Assembly (NCBI GenBank): GCA_014607495.2
Contig: CP053159.1
Location: forward strand, 5,835,501 to 5,899,500
Direction of reading: 5' to 3'
Source of the DNA: Carposina sasakii
Lineage: Eukaryota > Arthropoda > Insecta > Lepidoptera > Carposinidae
DNA length: 64,000 nt
Made by a program: the position numbers and the translations under genes. Each line of letters starts with the position of its first letter. The stretch's first letter is position 1. This document shows positions 59,613-64,000 of this stretch, piece after piece. The notes below the pieces were generated by a model, which had not been told where the DNA came from, made no database searches, and saw only the letters and a list, made by a program, of their open reading frames with translations.

Positions 59613-59867
59613 TACAGGGTGTAACAAAAAGGGTATGTTAAGCGAGAAGCTATGTAAATAGCCCACTATAGAGAACCTATCCACAAAATTTGAGATCCGA
59701 AATCACATGTTTATTTTTCCCGATAGTATGGAGAATTTTTAAATATCTCAGGAATTTTCATACAATCTTGAAAATTAAAAATGTGATTTCGAGTCTCAAA
59801 TTTTGGAAATATAGTGGGCTATTTATAAATCTTTTCGCTTAACATACCCTTTCTGTTACATCCTGTA
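59613..59867. mobile_element. MITE with near-palindromic body
   Basis: TACAGGGTGTAACAAAAAGG at the left mirrors CTTTCTGTTACATCCTGTA at the right, flanked by TA. The inner words 'tagcccactata' and 'tatagtgggcta' also mirror each other. Older relatives lie at about 33105-33240 and 50120-50620. Confidence 0.8.
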
Positions 59868-59879
59868 TATATAAATATA

Positions 59880-60740
59880 TATATATATAATAAAAATCCC
59901 CAGATATAGGTGCTACTAGGACCTTTTCATTGTGAAATAATATATTATCATTAATTAAATTTAAACGTACCTACTTAATAATAACAATTTCAAAATATTT
60001 AATCTATGTAAGTGCATTCATAATATGATTTTGTAATTATGTAAGTATTCTACTTAGGGCCGATTGTCAGAAATACTATCTTTATGCTGTCTCTATCTTG
60101 ATCAAATGTTGGAAAAAGAAAGCATCAAGTTTTTCTTGTAATAGACTATCTGACCATACGATCGACCCTTAGTTCCATGCAAGCACACGGAACTTTGTTA
60201 TTAAAACAGACATAACTCGTAGATTTGTATAAACTTGGCTCCGGCACTCCATCACAACGCTACTTTCACCATAAGGGCGTCGTCACTGCACGCTGGGTCG
60301 TCGCTAAATGCGCCTATCGTAATTGCTGTTTACAAAAATGTGGGTAATATAAACATGATGTGTTGATTTCTCGCGTGGCTTTCGCTGTTGGCAACAAAAC
60401 CAGCGCGTTCATTGTTTAGTTAATGAGTTGTTGGTGAAAAAATTTCAACCGAATACTGATAAAATATACATACATAAATACTAATTAACCCCTCAAGGAG
60501 TTTGGGCCGAAGTGTGCAAATTAAAAAAACTTTTCACTTGTTAGCCTATTAAGTCCCATGTGGGAAGGGGTGGGTGAGCTTATCGACGCTTTTCGGGCAC
60601 AAATACAACAATTTAGCCTCCGCTAATGAATCCAATAGGAAATGTTTCCATGCCATTCTAAATAAAATATAAAGATAATATAAAGAAACCAAAAACTATA
60701 CCTAGGTAGTGCCGAAAGTGCTGATATAATTTAACACTTT
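59880..60740. other. Intergenic, nothing recognised
   Basis: A TA-rich stretch and unassigned sequence up to the SINE1 copy. Confidence 0.4.
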
Positions 60741-60744
60741 TTTT

Positions 60745-60970
60745 TACACACTACACAACACATTAACCTAGTCCCACATTAAAATCCCTAGGGTCTTGTG
60801 TCGTGGGTACTAAGCAACGGTATATAAATACATAAATAAATATAGAAACATCCATGACTCGGACACAAACATCAATATTCATCATATAATTGTTTGCACC
60901 TACCGGGATTCGAACCCAGGACCTATGGCGTCGCAGGCAGGGTCACTACCTACTAGACCAAGCGGCCGTC
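60745..60970 (-). mobile_element. SINE1, near full-length copy
   Basis: Reverse copy with the tRNA-like head at about 60890-60970 ('gggattcgaacccaggacct', 'gcaggcagggtcactaccta') and a body ending in a T-run (A tail on the other strand). Confidence 0.85.
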
Positions 60971-63900
60971 AAACACTGTTTCACTTTCAACAAGTGTATA
61001 ACTACAATGAAATAGTATTTACAGATTTTAACATATCCCATCTAAATATTTTTTAATGTGGACTAGATTTCGAACAAAGTACTTAAAGAGATATAGGTAG
61101 CTAGTGTATGAATATAAAAACATATAAACCGTATACATATTTTTGTATCCTGATAATTCATGTTCTATTTCTGTAAAATAGTTTTTAGTTTTTTCTAGTC
61201 CACCCGACCCCGTCGTCGCCGACAGACTGTACTAAATAACTATTCTAGCATTATGTAGATAGGTATCACCCAGCTAAGTATATAATATATTAAACTTACG
61301 ACTAAAATAAAAAATGCTACGTTTCAAAAATTTGTAGAATTCGATCACGTTCTCCGAAACCTTCCTACTAAATTACACACTTGAAAAAATAATCGGCAAA
61401 AAATCAAATTAGGTAGGACGTTCATAATTTTTATTTTTTGCTGGCAAGTAGTTACTAAACTTGTCCATTAAAATAGAGGTCATTGAAATAGAGGAATTTA
61501 TGTAAATCTTAGCTTATGATAGGTAAAACATCCGCAAGCCCGGATTTTGTTACAAGTGGAGGATCATTTGGGAATTCAGTATTAAAGGCTAGGGTTCAAT
61601 TGTCAGGGTTCAGTTTCTACCACCATTTTAGGCCAAGTGTGATTCGGGTTCAGACTTTTGATTATATCATTAATCAATAGTCTGATTATGATAATATGAT
61701 AATTTATTCTATTATGGGGCTAGCAACTGAAAATAATTAATTTTAACTAGTGTAGTAGGTACCTATGTATGGAAATTAGGAAGCCTCATATCAATAGCCT
61801 AATTAATTATATAAAAAAAAACTTAAATAATCTAGGAAAAAAGAGGTCACATCACATGAAAAAATTTATTCTGTTCTAATACATAGACAGACGAACTTCA
61901 TATAGAACTAAACTTACTCGTTTGTAAAACAGAAAGAAAAAAAAAACACACAAAACTCATTAGTCTAGAAAAGGTAAGAGTATACTAGCGTGGCACGATT
62001 CGATGGCCGTTCTTTATAACCTGTATGTATACTATTAACACGGCCTCAAGTGTACGCTAGACAGACATAAACAGAGTTTAATTCTGGCAACGAACCTACG
62101 TCCTTGGCGTCGACCTTATTGCGCAACACCGGTTTCGGAATGCGAACGTATTATGCTCTATGTACGCTCTGTTACCCATGAAGCTAGAGGTATAGTATAG
62201 AGTCGACTCTTAAAAACCCATTTGAAACTAATACCTTTCAAGTCGTGGCTGTACAGGGTGTACGGGGCAGCCAGGAAAATAAAGAATAGAAAACAGAAAA
62301 AAATATAAAAGGGGTTGAAATGTTTCAGATTCTTCTGTATAAACATAGGGTGAGTTCTTTTAATAAAGCCTTTGTCAACTGCCTGAGGTATACCCTGCTA
62401 TATGTACTTATAATGGACGTAGGCTCTAGTTCTAACTAATAACATCATATAATTAATTATTTAGAATAATACGGAAATACTTCCCATTGGATCCTTTACC
62501 GGTTACTAGCTTGTTGTATTCGAAAAATTTTGTACAGGTACCACATCAACACATCCCTCCACGTGGTAGGACCTAATAGGCTAATTAGTGAAAAGTAAGT
62601 GTGCTGTATGCACACTTCAGCCCCACCTCTTTGATAAAAGGGTGTGGCTTTAGGTATGTGTAAACATTAATTAGAAAAACGACTCTTACAATGCAAGGAT
62701 AAATGATAAAATAATATTTTGCATTATTTAAAGTAAAGTTAATACAAGCTACATTGATTTATTTCTTAACTCAATATTTTACTTAGTTATGTACATAATT
62801 AAATTAAATACTTACGTCTTTAATAGTGCTTACAAAGTAGGTAGATATCAGCCATAAAGGACACAGAGTCACAAAGGAGGATGCGCTACGCAAATTTGAA
62901 TGAATCTTTGTTGGACCCTTAACAAAAAGGAAACAAAAATGACAAGTGTTACAGAAAGGAAACAAAAATGAACTATTAGGGCTATTTCATCATACTCTAA
63001 ATAAAACAGCATGGTATTTCAGTTTTTTTAATGATATTTTTTACTTTTTCATCTAGGCTCAACTTTTAATTGTTTACTTAAATCTGAAATGAATTATTTA
63101 TTACTTAAACAAATAAGTTCAATTTAGTTACATAATAATCAGTCTTATTTGTTATTTGTACATTATTACGTACATTCGCGAAATGAAATTAAATGTCGTA
63201 GTGTGGTACAAAAATCAATTATACCATCATACCAGTAGAAATTTCCTCTGTTTCAATGTTGTCGATTAAGAATATACCAAATTATATAGGTAGTTAGACT
63301 TTATGTTGTATCTACAGTATAAATTCACCCTTAGTTCCTATTTGTTACCTCATTTTTGTAACGTTACAAAAAATGTAACAAAATATAACAAAAAGGTTAA
63401 AGAAAACAAGTGTTGAACGTAACCTCAAATAAAAAAATATTAAAGCTAAGCTTCATAGTTGAAATCGTATATATATTTAATTCTTGTGATAATAACACAA
63501 CAATTAAATACACAAATAGTATTAAAAATCTAAAATAATTTTGTAAACAGGTAGGATATGTCCATATATTCTATCATGCGATAAAAACTGCAACTAATAT
63601 GAGATAATTTCGCAATGTACGATCTGGCAACACTGACGTGCCTTATTAATAAACAAACGAGTGCGAAAAAGGAACGTTTTTTGGTTGAAAAAATCACCGC
63701 ATCAAACAAACACAACGGACTCAGAGAAACTCTCGCCACAAAATGCCCGACGTTGAATTGCTGGCACTACGTTGTTGGCTGTTGGTGACAAATGTTGTGG
63801 AACCAGTCGAAAATTATAAAAGACTACCAATTGTCATCGTAACAAAATAGATTAACAAAAATTAAATAAATTAATGACACATAATCTGGTACCGAATAAT

Positions 63901-64000
63901 TATTTATTTGTTAATTATTCTAAAAAATAATACACAGTACAAATAGACTAAACCACAACTGATGTTAATAACAGCTTGAAATAAATAAATAATATATTAT
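60971..64000. other. Intergenic to the window end, nothing recognised
   Basis: AT-rich. The longest open frames (62158-62346 and 63530-63739, both minus) have no recognisable domain and low-complexity composition. Confidence 0.4.

Noticed and set aside
63743..63850. Small 35-codon frame starting MPDVELLALRCW
   Set aside because: Too short, with no upstream exon or homologue recognised.

Overview
This window looks like AT-rich nuclear DNA of a moth or butterfly. Four lines of evidence point that way: multi-exon genes with GT/AG introns, four insect-type protein-coding genes, dense small transposons and tRNA-headed SINEs of lepidopteran style, and a short run of the insect telomere-type unit CCTAA. 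Exons were rebuilt by hand from both strands; no database search was possible.

Layout. (1) 1-2,900: the 5' part of a minus-strand non-lysosomal glucosylceramidase (GBA2-like) gene. It has five exons; the fifth carries an in-frame TGA and runs towards a foldback transposon that sits inside a SINE. (2) 2,900-10,700: mostly transposon debris (a hAT MITE, non-LTR fragments, tandem repeats, a poly(A)-tailed SINE family with clear target duplications), plus the 3' end of a small unrecognised plus-strand gene (7,368-8,066). (3) 10,745-15,812: costa (Cos2), the degenerate kinesin scaffold of Hedgehog signalling, seven coding exons and 972 codons. (4) 17,317-28,721: a TCAIM-like mitochondrial protein gene on the minus strand, 13 exons and 478 codons, convergent with costa. 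One intron holds a LINE that was later split by a young, internally deleted Gypsy-type LTR element. (5) 28,900-52,000: about 23 kb without a recognisable gene, with two GC-rich islands (about 29.8-30.3 kb and 46.3-47.0 kb) that are candidate promoters or noncoding first exons. (6) 52,053-53,153: dpp (BMP2/4 type), whose whole 366-codon reading frame lies in one very GC-rich exon. (7) 53.3-64 kb: no recognisable gene, several nested non-autonomous transposons, and a GC-rich block rich in homeodomain-type and CCAAT motifs (about 57.0-57.9 kb) that may be a dpp regulatory element.

How the genes relate: costa and dpp belong to the same developmental circuit in flies (Hedgehog signalling controls dpp), and here they lie about 36 kb apart. 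No operon-like organisation is implied. The observation most worth checking is in costa exon 6: its splice acceptor and first 42 or so coding bases match a dispersed repeat found at least four more times in the window, which suggests a transposon-derived, frame-neutral exon.
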